64,000 nt of DNA from contig NC_018262.1 in the NCBI RefSeq assembly GCF_000227135.1, forward strand, positions 1,002,223 through 1,066,222. Reading direction: 5' to 3'. The position numbers and the translations under genes are program-made. The notes under the pieces were generated by a model. That model searched no databases and had not been told where the DNA came from. It was given only the letters and a program-made list of their open reading frames with translations. The DNA is from Leishmania donovani. Its lineage: Eukaryota; Euglenozoa; Kinetoplastea; Trypanosomatida; Trypanosomatidae. Below are positions 53,878 to 62,452 of the stretch, piece by piece. The stretch's first letter is position 1, and each line of letters starts with the position of its first letter.

Positions 53878-55545
53878 ATGACTCAGCCTGCTGCTGCTGC
53901 TGCAGAGGTTGCCGCGCAGACGGCGCCGATCCTTGGCGAGTGTGTCCTCAAACTTTCACGCTCAACCACCTACGAACCACCACTGTACCTTTTCCCAGAG
54001 TTGCTGCCGCCGGTACCACAGGGAACACCGCCGCTGCCAGTGTGGGACGCTGTGGCCGATGCTGTGGACATCGCTGCTTCGTCGTGGCGCGTGGCAGACG
54101 CGACGCAGCTGATTGCGGCTGGTGTGGCAGCAGCTGGCGCAAGCGGTATCAAGCCTAGCACCGCAGTGGAGCGCAGGCCGCAGGCGATGGTGACGCTGAC
54201 ATCTATGATTGCCAAAAACCGTCTGCTGGCGGCAGGCTTGGATGCAACGGTGCTGGAGAGAGACGCCTTCTCATCGGCTGCAATCATTACCCACTTGGCT
54301 GCGCTTCAAGCACGCATGGGGCTGAGCGACGAGGAGGGCGCCGCCATCATGTCGAACCACTTCATTAATCTTCTCGCGTGGCAGAAGCTGCGCGAGCTTA
54401 ACGGCCCCTTCCTGCACGCCGCTGTGTCTGGTGCGGAGCAAAAGGTGATCGAGGGGGAGGCGGCAGGGAGCGCCGCCTTTTCGCCCTCCCCGGCTGCGCC
54501 ACCCTCGTCTCGGAAGCGCAGTCGCGCTGTCCATGGCGGCGACGAGAGAGACGTGTGGCTCCCGTCGCCACATCCATGGGCAACGGAGGCGGAGCTGGCA
54601 GCGTCGGACGGCTCTGGGCGATTTGTGGCGGCGAGCGAGGCGAACGTAGAGAAGCAGGTAGAGCTGCTGCAAACTCTTGCTGAGCTCTACCAGCGGCCTT
54701 GGCGGACACTCGCTTCACGAGGTCAGCAGACCGACTTTGTGGTACCACCAGGAACGGTGAACGTCACTAGTCCGCTCGCGGACAATAGCAAGGTGCCAGG
54801 GGCCCTTCTAGACCCTGCCACCGCCCTCGGGTGGGGGGCGACCCTCTCCTCATCACCCAACACAGACTACTTTGGTAGCGTGCGTGTGGCGCACACCGCG
54901 TGCTTCTACGCAGTGGTGCTGTCCGCGGCAACGCCCGCTTCAGCCGGGAAGTCCGCTGCCCCCGCTCCCACGCGTCTGCCGCTGGAAGAACTTACCACCT
55001 ACTTTGGGCGTGAGTCAGGGGTACGAGGAGCGGCTGCTGTTGCCGCGGCAGCGGCTACTCCCATCGCCGGCGCCTTGGCTCCTTACACTACCCACCCAGA
55101 GGTGCTCTCCCGGTTTCAGTTCGCGCTGGTGCTGCGGCCGGTGTACGAGCACGCCGCGGATGCCAATGAGGTGAGGCGGCCCGACAGCAATTTGCACTTG
55201 GGCAAACGAGAGCCATCGAACGACGACGAGGCGTCCGACAGCGACGCGGACGCGCATCAAGGGCACGCGGCGGTGCTGCACACAAAGCGACCGCACCACT
55301 ACACGCTGTGGCTCGTCAACTACGGTCGCAATGGTTTGCGCGTGGCTGGACGAGGCTGGGTGCTTGGCGAGCCGCGCCAGCTGCAAGCCGGCGACGTACT
55401 CATCGTAGGAAGCGAAGTTCAGCTACGTGTGGAGGAGCACTTCTCTGCGGCCGCCGCTCGTGCGCCTGTCGTAAGCGACGCGACTCTCAACACCGCTTCT
55501 GTGAGCTCATCGCAAGTGAAGCAGGAGCGGATCGAAGAGGAGTAG
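53878..55545 (+). CDS. FHA-domain protein resembling MCRS1
   Basis: The protein has 555 residues. Its C-terminal third reads as a divergent forkhead-associated domain. A TTYFGRES strand corresponds to the LGR strand and LSRFQFALVLR to the conserved S-R-H region. VNYGRNGLRVAGR, then LQAGDVLIVGSEVQLRV, supply the N.G..V.G turn and final strands. Acidic and Ala-rich insertions lie between the strands. The pattern NxGR....xxGR.VL with a late basic-free strand resembles MCRS1, an FHA subunit of INO80 and NSL chromatin complexes. The Ala-rich helical N-terminus (about 45-190) could be an MCRS_N-type region, but the match is weak. A basic RKRSR cluster near 215 may be a nuclear signal. The extreme C-terminus contains VKQE, a sumoylation-type motif. 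FHA is likely; MCRS1 orthology is inference. Confidence 0.8.
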   Translation: MTQPAAAAAEVAAQTAPILGECVLKLSRSTTYEPPLYLFPELLPPVPQGTPPLPVWDAVADAVDIAASSWRVADATQLIAAGVAAAGASGIKPSTAVERRPQAMVTLTSMIAKNRLLAAGLDATVLERDAFSSAAIITHLAALQARMGLSDEEGAAIMSNHFINLLAWQKLRELNGPFLHAAVSGAEQKVIEGEAAGSAAFSPSPAAPPSSRKRSRAVHGGDERDVWLPSPHPWATEAELAASDGSGRFVAASEANVEKQVELLQTLAELYQRPWRTLASRGQQTDFVVPPGTVNVTSPLADNSKVPGALLDPATALGWGATLSSSPNTDYFGSVRVAHTACFYAVVLSAATPASAGKSAAPAPTRLPLEELTTYFGRESGVRGAAAVAAAAATPIAGALAPYTTHPEVLSRFQFALVLRPVYEHAADANEVRRPDSNLHLGKREPSNDDEASDSDADAHQGHAAVLHTKRPHHYTLWLVNYGRNGLRVAGRGWVLGEPRQLQAGDVLIVGSEVQLRVEEHFSAAAARAPVVSDATLNTASVSSSQVKQERIEEE

Positions 55546-56573
55546 CACACGAGTGTGGCCGTCACGATGGTGTGTCGATGAAGTCTACACAGCATGACTT
55601 TTCGTTGGATTTGGTTCGTTGTTGGAGTGTTGGGTTTGTGGTTTTCTTACTTTCCCTCTCATGCGCGCCGCTGTTGGGACATGGACTCGCCCGCTTTACT
55701 TCCTGCCGCTCGTAAGCAGACGGAGTTGTGCCTTTCGGTTGGTGTACTTCTGTCTTGTATTTGTGGGGTTCTCTCCCTCTCCCTCCCTTTTGTGGTGTTG
55801 TGCTATTCCTTCTGATTTCCTTTTGTGTGTGCTTGTCCCCCTCGCTGTTGTCGTTCCGTTGTTCCTTGACATCCTTCGAGGGCCACTAAAAACTCATCGC
55901 TCGTAAGACGGTCGCGCATGTCTAGGGATAGAGAACGTGAAGCACACAGAGAGAGAGAGAGAAAAGGAAAATATCGGTGGTCTACCAAACAGAAAACAAC
56001 CATTTGCGGCTTGGCGGCGCTGTTTCTTGGACTTTCTGTGTCTCAGTGACGCTGATGCGGGTGCAAGCGGAAGGACCCGGACATGTGCGTCGTGTTGTGC
56101 ACACTTGAGTGGCGCACCGCTGCTCCGCAAGCCCCTTCTTTTTTTTTTTTGGAGGGGGGCATTTTCTCGCTGCTTGTTTTCTTTCCGAAGAAGGGAAAGA
56201 TGTGCTGACAAACGCCGTAGAGGTGGTGGACGCGCGGAGGAGCAGTCGAAGCTTGTGTGCACACGTCGGGCCACGCGCACGGCACAGCCCCAACACGAGC
56301 TCCGAATGCGCTGCCGTCTCTTGGAATGCATCGAGGCACCGCTTTCTATTTTCCCTTTTCCCTTCTCTCCTCCTTCCCGTGTCTTCCTCAGCGGAACACA
56401 TATACACGCGAACTTGCTTAGCAGGGGAACCCCAACTTTCGTGCAGTACCTCGTCTGCTTCTCTTGCCGCACGCATTCCTTCTTCACCCCCTCCCACACT
56501 CGCACACTCTTGGACTCCCCTTGTGCTTTCTGCTCTTGTTTCTCGAGGCAATCGTTGACGGGACTATACATAT

Positions 56574-56593
56574 CTATATCTCTATAGATATAG
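56574..56593. repeat. AT-rich hairpin (8-bp stem)
   Basis: CTATATCT and AGATATAG pair around a CTAT loop, about 270 bases upstream of the Yos1 ATG. Confidence 0.6.
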
Positions 56594-56660
56594 TGCTGCA
56601 TCGCCTCTTTCGCTGACACTTCGCGCGTGCTGAAAGCGTGCTTGCAGAGTGGCTCTGGGG

Positions 56661-56682
56661 CCTATTTTCTTTTTTTTCCCAG
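56661..56682 (+). promoter_or_regulatory. Putative spliced-leader acceptor for the Yos1 gene
   Basis: A T/C tract ends in CCCAG with AG at 56681-56682. No ATG lies between it and 56863. Confidence 0.5.
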
Positions 56683-56862
56683 CCCCCCTCTCCTCCCTCC
56701 ACGGCCACTCGAATTCAACAACCAGCTGACGAGCGCGTTGAGGCCGCAGGAAGGGACAGCGAGAGCGGTTCAGCTGTTAGGTCTGCTCTGCCACCACAGA
56801 CATCAACGGAGCAAGTCACAGCCGGTAAAAAAAAGGGAGACGAACCGATCAGCAGAGGAAAC

Positions 56863-57198
56863 ATGGGCATCAGTGTCTATTCGCTAATCTCAGCTGTGGT
56901 TCTGTGCCTGAACGCACTGGCCATCCTCTCGGAGTCGCGGTTCCTCTCGAAGTTTGGGTTGGCCACTCCACAGGCCTTACAAGGGGGCATCGCTCCACAG
57001 CAGGACACCGCCTTCAATGACATGGTGCCATCTTCTTTTGATGCCGATTTCAGCTCTAACGGGAACGGCGGTGTCCGCTCTGTCTCGTCCATGAAGTTGC
57101 AGATTGCTTCTCTTTTGCACTCCATCCGCCTCCTGATGCGCTGGCCGCTCATCTTTGTGAACATCACGTTGATCGGCCTTGCGTTGATCTTCGGCTGA
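56863..57198 (+). CDS. Yos1/IER3IP1 homologue (ER-Golgi transport)
   Basis: This 111-residue protein matches the Yos1/IER3IP1 family, a partner of the Yip1-Yif1 complex needed for COPII vesicle budding or fusion. The N-terminal helix has the family pattern YSLISAVVLCLNALAILSE followed by RFLSKFG. The C-terminal half has the basic LLHSIRLLMRWPLIFVN segment and a last helix ending in FG. The family is usually about 80 residues. Here about 25-30 extra polar residues sit between the two halves (about 38-70), which explains the greater length. Two membrane helices are predicted (about 3-21 and 93-110). The start is the first ATG after the acceptor and gives the expected N-terminus. Coding and family are both well supported. 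Confidence 0.92.
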   Translation: MGISVYSLISAVVLCLNALAILSESRFLSKFGLATPQALQGGIAPQQDTAFNDMVPSSFDADFSSNGNGGVRSVSSMKLQIASLLHSIRLLMRWPLIFVNITLIGLALIFG

Positions 57199-57614
57199 TG
57201 AGGGGTACCGCAACATGGACCACGGACGCAAGCGCGGAAAGGAGACGCGCCTTCTCTTCACACGCGTGCACTCAGCAGCGAAGCGGAAACAGCCAAAAAT
57301 CAGAGTAATAGTTACGCATCTCAACGTATCTCAGTGAGGCGCATGCAGGCGCGCTCTGGTGAACACGCGTATGCTGTCACCAATCCAGGTGTGGCATCTG
57401 CCACTTGCTACCTCCTCATGCACCCCCCCCCCCTCCCCGTGCCCCTTTCTGCCTGTCCTCATCACCGCCGCTGGCATGGATGTCGCGTTTGCTTCCTTAC
57501 TCTTCCTCTCGCTGGGCTGCGCATCGGAACAACAACAACGAAAGCACAAGCAAGCACTCACAACACGCGCTGCCTCTCTTGCTTTGGAGAATCTTGCACT
57601 CGTAGGCTTCGTAA
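57199..57614 (+). other. Short spacer between Yos1 and RING genes
   Basis: It contains a C-rich tract near 57423-57440 and C/T tracts at about 57480-57520 and 57570-57585. A possible acceptor AG lies at 57588-57589, 26 bases before the next ATG. No gene is visible. Confidence 0.6.
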
Positions 57615-59300
57615 ATGCCTTCTGTAATTGACGCGAAGGGACTTCCCTCACTGGGTCCGCCCGTGTCGAACTGGGGCACGAACCAACCGAGAACAGGAGT
57701 CACGCGCAATGCGCGTCGCGAAAAGCTTGGGCTGTGGAGCGCTGTCGCCCTGCAGCAACACTTCACAGCTACCGGCGGCCGTGGAGGTCTGCCGCTGCCG
57801 CTGTCGTCGTCCGCGTCGCCCTTGCAGAAAGTCAGGGGCGTCGCCGCGGCCCTGGGTGACAACGCCGGCTCCTCTTCGGGAACTGTAGCCTCAGACCTTC
57901 GGTCGCACCTCGGGCCTGCACCAAGTCTCGCCGGGCGATTGCACAAGCCGACACTTGCGCAGCGCATGGGGCTTGTACCAGGTCCGTCGCCGGCGCCATC
58001 TGCCGACGACTGGCGGGTCATTGCGCATCGTGCCCTCTTGCGCGAGCATCAAAACGCGCGCGACGCTGGCTTGCCCGGGGCCAACCCGTCTGTCTGCCCC
58101 ATCTGCCAAATGAGCTACTCCTCCAACCGCGACGAAGGCCAGGTGATCCTAAGTTGCTCACACGTCTTTCACGCCCAGTGCTTTCGCTCCTTCGAGCGAT
58201 ACGTGCGCGCTCAACAGAGAGCTGATGCCCTTGGAGTTACCGAGGTTATCGCCCCACTGGCGTGTCCGGTGTGCCGCACGCAGAGCTACTATAAGCGCAT
58301 CTTTTACGAGGGAAAAGCGGTAGCGCAACGAGCAGCCATCGTCAAGGTTCAAGCCGCTGTCCGCGGACTTCTCGCGCGGCGCGCTTACACCAAAATAAGA
58401 CTGCTGAACAACCCACAGTTTCGCACGCGCTACGTCCAGGAGCGTCTCGCCCGTCTGTCTGCTGCATGGCAAACTTTTTGTGCTGAGCAGGAGCAACGCC
58501 GAGCGGGTTTGCAGACGGCACTCGCCGTGCAGCACGAGATGGCTCGCGCAGCCTTCTTGAGTGAAGAGGCATGGGCGGAGCTCTGGAGGAAGGCGGTGCA
58601 TGGCCCGTCCACCTCTAGCGAACCTGGAAGTTTGGCGCCTCCGTCCACGGCTTGCGCGTTGGTGCAGTGCCCTATCTGCCTGGAGCTCATTCACTGCTCG
58701 CAGTGCCCCGGCACCGGGGCCGCCGCATTTCATGCAGGTGGGGTGCACCGCTTGACTGGAGAGGACGCTGTGGCGGAGATGCGCATGGCCTACGAAGCTC
58801 GAAAGGCAGCCCAAAGTCTTCCGTCTGTCGAGCCGAAGGCGTCAAGGGCGTCTGCTGGCACGCTTGCGGGAGCTTCGGCGAAAGGTGCAGCGCCGCGCAA
58901 GGCGGTCAACCCATTGACCCCTAAGCCTGGAGCTGATGTCTCGGTGAGGGATGGAAAAGTGGCATCGCGGCGCGCACCACAGCACCGAGCAGGGCGCCGG
59001 AAAGGATTTGCTCAATCGACAGGTGCCGCGCCGTGGCCTGAGAATGAGAATGCATTCGCTGCACTGTCGTCTGCCCAGGGAGTGGACGCGGTCGGCGCTG
59101 ACGAGGCTGCCGTGGTGCTGCCACATAGTGGGGTCCTGCTGAGTTGCGGTCACTACTTCCACGCCGCCTGCATTGACTGCTATGAGCGCTTCAATGAGCG
59201 GCGTTCCTTGGAAATCATAGCGCAAGATGGTAGAGCAGCCGTCGCTTTTCCTAACCGCTGCCCCATCTGCCGCTCCGGCTACATCAAGCACCCGATGTAA
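57615..59300 (+). CDS. RING-IQ-RING protein, RNF32-like putative E3 ligase
   Basis: The protein has 561 residues. A RING-H2 domain starts at CPIC (Cys161) and continues LSCSHVFHAQCF to CPVCRTQSYYKR (ending about residue 235). An IQ motif, VQAAVRGLLARRAY (about 244-260), should bind calmodulin. A second RING begins with CPIC at Cys352, but the matching SCGHYFHAACIDC appears only at Cys511, and the last CPIC pair at Cys549 lies near the C-terminus. About 150 low-complexity residues therefore split the second RING. RING-IQ-RING order is the layout of RNF32, a ciliated-tissue RING protein in animals. E3 activity, calmodulin binding and a flagellar link are inferences. The start is the first ATG; an alternative start further in is unlikely. 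Confidence 0.88.
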   Translation: MPSVIDAKGLPSLGPPVSNWGTNQPRTGVTRNARREKLGLWSAVALQQHFTATGGRGGLPLPLSSSASPLQKVRGVAAALGDNAGSSSGTVASDLRSHLGPAPSLAGRLHKPTLAQRMGLVPGPSPAPSADDWRVIAHRALLREHQNARDAGLPGANPSVCPICQMSYSSNRDEGQVILSCSHVFHAQCFRSFERYVRAQQRADALGVTEVIAPLACPVCRTQSYYKRIFYEGKAVAQRAAIVKVQAAVRGLLARRAYTKIRLLNNPQFRTRYVQERLARLSAAWQTFCAEQEQRRAGLQTALAVQHEMARAAFLSEEAWAELWRKAVHGPSTSSEPGSLAPPSTACALVQCPICLELIHCSQCPGTGAAAFHAGGVHRLTGEDAVAEMRMAYEARKAAQSLPSVEPKASRASAGTLAGASAKGAAPRKAVNPLTPKPGADVSVRDGKVASRRAPQHRAGRRKGFAQSTGAAPWPENENAFAALSSAQGVDAVGADEAAVVLPHSGVLLSCGHYFHAACIDCYERFNERRSLEIIAQDGRAAVAFPNRCPICRSGYIKHPM

Positions 59301-59819
59301 TCATTCTTGTGGGAACATGACGAGACGAGTGTGAGGGAGGGAAGGCAAGGTGCGGCGGGGTCACGGTGTCCCGGCCTCCCTCGCACTCTCTTTCCACGCA
59401 TCTCCGCACTCACCGGCTGAAGGGGATTTCACTGCTACATGTAAAGTGGCGTGTGCTTTCTTTTTTTATTTTCGCTGTGCCTACAGCTCTTGTTTCTTGT
59501 TGCTTGCATGCTCTTGCGCACGTTTTGAAACGCAGAGCAGCGATTGACAGCAATCTTTCAAGTGCTGCCTCTGAACGTCTTGCGCATGTGGCATGGTTGC
59601 ACTAGCGCGTGAGGGGGGAACCGCATTTGCTTGTGGCGTTCTACCGTGCCTCCTGGTCTTGTTTCTCATACAACCTATGGGTGCGTCTTTCCTCTCTTTG
59701 TCATGACGTTCCTTTCCTCACGCACACACAGATGCAGCCCAAGGACCCCCTCTGAAGAGTTGGGACAAACGCGGATAAGCACTTCCACACGCTATTCCGT
59801 TGATGTGCACGAGGCACAG

Positions 59820-59960
59820 GTGGTATGGATTTCATAGATGCCGCCATGAGCGGCTGCCCCATAAAGAGAAGACCGAGGATGACAAGCATGAACTTGCTCT
59901 TCCCGTGGAACTCAGCGAGCGAGTGCGTGCCGAACAGGCGAAAGAGGGGAAACTGGATTA
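59820..59960 (-). pseudogene. Possible antisense relic of a membrane-protein gene
   Basis: Read on the minus strand, this stretch gives an open frame of about 47 codons with strong G/C preference in third positions. Its sequence is protein-like: LFRLFGTHSLAEFHGKSKF, then a hydrophobic segment MLVILGLLFMGQPLMAA. The frame carries on to 59701 but loses the codon bias and becomes CA-repeat-like. All neighbouring genes run on the + strand, so expression of this frame is unlikely. I do not recognise the source gene. It may be an inverted fragment of another gene or a chance frame. Confidence 0.3.
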
Positions 59961-60090
59961 GTGTGTGTGTGTGCGCACCTGCTGCTTCTCTCCTGCCTCC
60001 TGACGACTGCTTTTCTGTCTCTGGGCGATTGTCTCTCTTCTTGTTTGTTTCTCTTCAATCTTGTGTGGTGCCCTCTCTCCCTCCCTCAAG
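59961..60090 (+). promoter_or_regulatory. Pyrimidine tract and acceptor abutting the NudC-like start
   Basis: After the AG at about 59960 no AG occurs for some 130 bases of C/T/G sequence, until AG at 60089-60090. Splicing there would leave a 5' UTR of three bases before ATG 60094. The alternative is the upstream AG near 59960. Confidence 0.45.
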
Positions 60091-60093
60091 GAA

Positions 60094-61110
60094 ATGCCGG
60101 GGATCGACTACTCCAAGTGGGACAAGCTGACCGGCAGCGGCACCAGCAGCGGCAGCGAGTACGAAGGGGACAGGGCCGACAAGGCGCACGATGACAGCAG
60201 CAGATCCCCGCAGGTGACACGGCTGGAGTATCCGTCTCGCGTGACACTGGGCCCGAATGGGGTGCAGCTCGAGCAAGTGCCACCCAAAGCGTCAGCCAGC
60301 CCGTTTCCGGGGACGAATGCACCTCCGAAGGAAACGCATAACGGCAGTGTTGCTGTTGCAAGATGCCCAATCAAGGAAGAGTCTTCTCCCGCCGAGCACG
60401 GCACGGGGGCTCCAAAAGCCACCAGTAACTCTACCGGCAACACAGCTGGGAGACGGGATGAGGACCAGGAACGCATGGACACCACTGATGATGACGAGGA
60501 TTTGCTATACGAGAGCCTTGCCCGCAGCGGTGGCCGGGAGGGCTCACACCACTGGTGGACCCAAACCGAAGACACGGTAACTGTGAGCTTCTTGGTGCCT
60601 TGGGAGACGAAGAGCAAGTCTGTGACCGAGTTCCGTCTCTACGAGGCACGCTCGACGACGGCGCCAGAGTCAGATCTGCATCAAGCTCACTTGGAGATAA
60701 CGATTCTGGTGCCGCCAGCGTGCCTGATGTCGGCGAGCGGCGGCCCGTCTGCTTCAGCGGCGCCTCTCCGCATACACCAAGTGTTCCGCTACCCTGTGAA
60801 GCTATCCGAGGATCTGATTGACGGCTGTTGGCAGCTGCACTTCATGCCTAGGCGTCACCTGCGCCTCTTGGTTGTGCAGCTCTTTAAAGAACCCGTCGGT
60901 CTTGGCATGACGCTGTGGTGGGACCGCTGCTTTGTAACGGACACGACTTCCGTGATTGCTGATACGCAAGCCATTCCAGACCGAAAGCGGCGGATGGAAG
61001 CGACGCCAGGGTCAAAGGAGAAGGCGGAGCAGTTCCGCAAAGTATGGGCCGATGCACACGAGGAGTTTCGTCGGCGTATGCAGGAGCGCAAGCGCGAAAT
61101 CAGCGAGTGA
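60094..61110 (+). CDS. NudC-like CS-domain protein with Cdc37-like N-terminus
   Basis: The protein has 338 residues. It starts PGIDYSKWDKL, followed by Ser/Glu/Asp-rich sequence. This closely resembles the kinase-contacting N-terminus of the Hsp90 co-chaperone Cdc37, in which ID-Y-S-x-W-D is followed by acidic Ser residues. Residues 25-145 are low-complexity and acidic. A CS (p23-like) domain spans about 150-275: WWTQTEDTVTVSF, an LEITILVPPA strand, and LWWDRCFVTDT, which matches the NudC WW..x..D ending. A charged helix (KAEQFRKVWADAHEEF) closes the protein, as in NudC. Expected role: co-chaperone of Hsp90 or dynein-related clients, in the cytosol. No tetratricopeptide or Cdc37 Hsp90-binding domain is visible. 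The first ATG is used; the next in-frame ATG would delete the Cdc37-like part. Confidence 0.88.
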   Translation: MPGIDYSKWDKLTGSGTSSGSEYEGDRADKAHDDSSRSPQVTRLEYPSRVTLGPNGVQLEQVPPKASASPFPGTNAPPKETHNGSVAVARCPIKEESSPAEHGTGAPKATSNSTGNTAGRRDEDQERMDTTDDDEDLLYESLARSGGREGSHHWWTQTEDTVTVSFLVPWETKSKSVTEFRLYEARSTTAPESDLHQAHLEITILVPPACLMSASGGPSASAAPLRIHQVFRYPVKLSEDLIDGCWQLHFMPRRHLRLLVVQLFKEPVGLGMTLWWDRCFVTDTTSVIADTQAIPDRKRRMEATPGSKEKAEQFRKVWADAHEEFRRRMQERKREISE

Positions 61111-61804
61111 ATATGGGAGGCATCGAAGCATTACGCACCCACGCAAGCGAAAGAACAAACCAAAGCGACTACTAGTGAAAAAAAAAAAAACAAAACAGCT
61201 CGTGAGCAGCGGGGGAGAAAAAGTAAAAGAAACCCCACGCGCGACGGCACACCCGACGCGTTCTGTCGCAGTACCTGGTGGATGCGGAAGCCGTCCGCGG
61301 AGCTTGAACCGCGAAGCTAGCACGCAAGTGATCACCTCAATGGAAACGAGAATCGGCACACCGCTCCGCGCATGACGATCAAGGATGAGGGCACTTGCTG
61401 TGCACTGCGGATGCACGTGTCTGGCTTGCCACTCGTACATCCTTCTTTTTTTCACCCGCTGATCCTCTTATGTCGTCTCTTCTTGCCTTTTTCTTTGTTG
61501 TTGTGTGTCTGCGGCTCTCGTGTTGTGGGTGGTGCATCAACATGTACAGTGCACACGCATGCGCGAGCAAACGTCTCCGCATGTGGATGGTTTCTCTTCT
61601 CTTTAAGCGCTTCTGTCCGTGCACATAGCAAAGACAGCATAGACAAGGACAGGAAAAGCAGGTGCGCAGTGAGCCTCATTTTTTTTTTCGGTGGTGTACT
61701 TCGCTTCTCTTCTCTTTACACACGTCCGTGCAACGTTCCCATCATCTCTTGCGCAGTCATATGTATCTTGCGTCGTTGCGGTTCTCCGGTTTCCTGCGAC
61801 TACA
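61111..61804 (+). other. Spacer upstream of the four-helix membrane protein
   Basis: No convincing gene is visible. It contains an A run near 61180-61191 and T/C tracts. An upstream ATG at 61761 is annotated separately. Confidence 0.65.
61670..61756 (+). promoter_or_regulatory. Putative spliced-leader acceptor for the four-helix membrane protein
   Basis: A T/C-rich tract ends in GCGCAG with AG at 61755-61756. No AG follows before the ATG at 61805, so the leader would be 48 bases and would include ATG 61761. Confidence 0.6.
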
Positions 61805-61859
61805 ATGTTCAACAAGGCGGACTTGGTGGTGTTTTACTTCACCTACGCCACTCTCATGA
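61761..61859 (+). other. Overlapping upstream ORF (32 codons)
   Basis: ATG 61761 opens a frame out of phase with the main gene and ends at TGA 61857-61859, past the main ATG at 61805. It would reduce translation of the membrane protein if the 61756 acceptor is used. Confidence 0.5.
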
Positions 61860-62452
61860 TAGCGCTGATGGTGTGCAGTGTCTTGTCACCCATCCAGGTG
61901 CGATCCGTTGGTGAGCGGAACCTGTCTGTTTACGGCGTAGCACTTGCGTACGACCCGCCACCTAGCACCTGGCTCGGGGCATCTGACAGCGCCTCGAAAA
62001 GCAGCATCGGCATCATCGACACCAGTAGTGGGTCATCACTTCCCGTCGAGACGGCGCGCATTAGAACGTCGCTGGCGCACCTCCCCGCTTCGACGCTGAC
62101 ACGCTGCATGACGGCCTACCTTGTCTTTGCCTCATTGTGCATCCTCACGTGCCTCTCACTCCTCGTCTCCTTGTTCGTCCAGATGCTGCCGATGAAGCAC
62201 GGCCGTGCTGCCGTCTTGATCACACGCCTGCTCACGGTTCTCGTGCCGCTCGCTGCCATCGCCTGCTTCACGATGGCGGCCGCTCTCGGGCTTCAGTCCC
62301 ATTTGTATCACAACGTGGCAGCGGGGTACTACACTGACGCGCGCCGTGACAGCCCGGTAAGCAAGCTGCACTCCGGCTTCTTTTCCTCCGTCGCCGCTGC
62401 GCTCATCGGGCTCTTGGTCGTTTTGCTATCTCCCGTGCTCCGAATGTGGTGA
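61805..62452 (+). CDS. Four-helix membrane protein (claudin/amastin-like topology), unknown function
   Basis: This 215-residue protein has four hydrophobic segments. Helix 1 is about 7-28 (VVFYFTYATLMIALMVCSVL). A polar loop of about 70 residues follows. Helices 2 and 3 are about 102-127 and 136-162, and helix 4 is about 190-212, ending in a short RMW tail. One large first loop between helices 1 and 2 is the topology of claudin, PMP22 and amastin proteins. The amastin signature near helix 1 is not seen, and no Cys pair typical of claudins is obvious in the loop. I do not recognise the family. The start is the first in-frame ATG; an upstream overlapping ORF may control its translation. Coding is supported by third-position bias and clean helices. 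Confidence 0.82.
   Translation: MFNKADLVVFYFTYATLMIALMVCSVLSPIQVRSVGERNLSVYGVALAYDPPPSTWLGASDSASKSSIGIIDTSSGSSLPVETARIRTSLAHLPASTLTRCMTAYLVFASLCILTCLSLLVSLFVQMLPMKHGRAAVLITRLLTVLVPLAAIACFTMAAALGLQSHLYHNVAAGYYTDARRDSPVSKLHSGFFSSVAAALIGLLVVLLSPVLRMW

Larger units (their letters stand above)
55546..56862 (+). other. Spacer upstream of the Yos1 gene
   Basis: No convincing gene is visible. It contains an imperfect GA run near 55950-55970, T/C-rich tracts and a small AT-rich hairpin at 56574-56593. Confidence 0.7.
59301..60093 (+). other. Spacer between RING and NudC-like genes
   Basis: No + strand gene is visible. It contains a protein-like stretch on the minus strand (59820-59960), followed by a pyrimidine tract running directly into the next start codon. 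Confidence 0.65.

Noticed and set aside
61285..61345. tRNA T-arm-like sequence on the minus strand near 61.3 kb
   Set aside because: The stem has an eight-base loop, and no acceptor, D or anticodon arms of a tRNA can be drawn around it.
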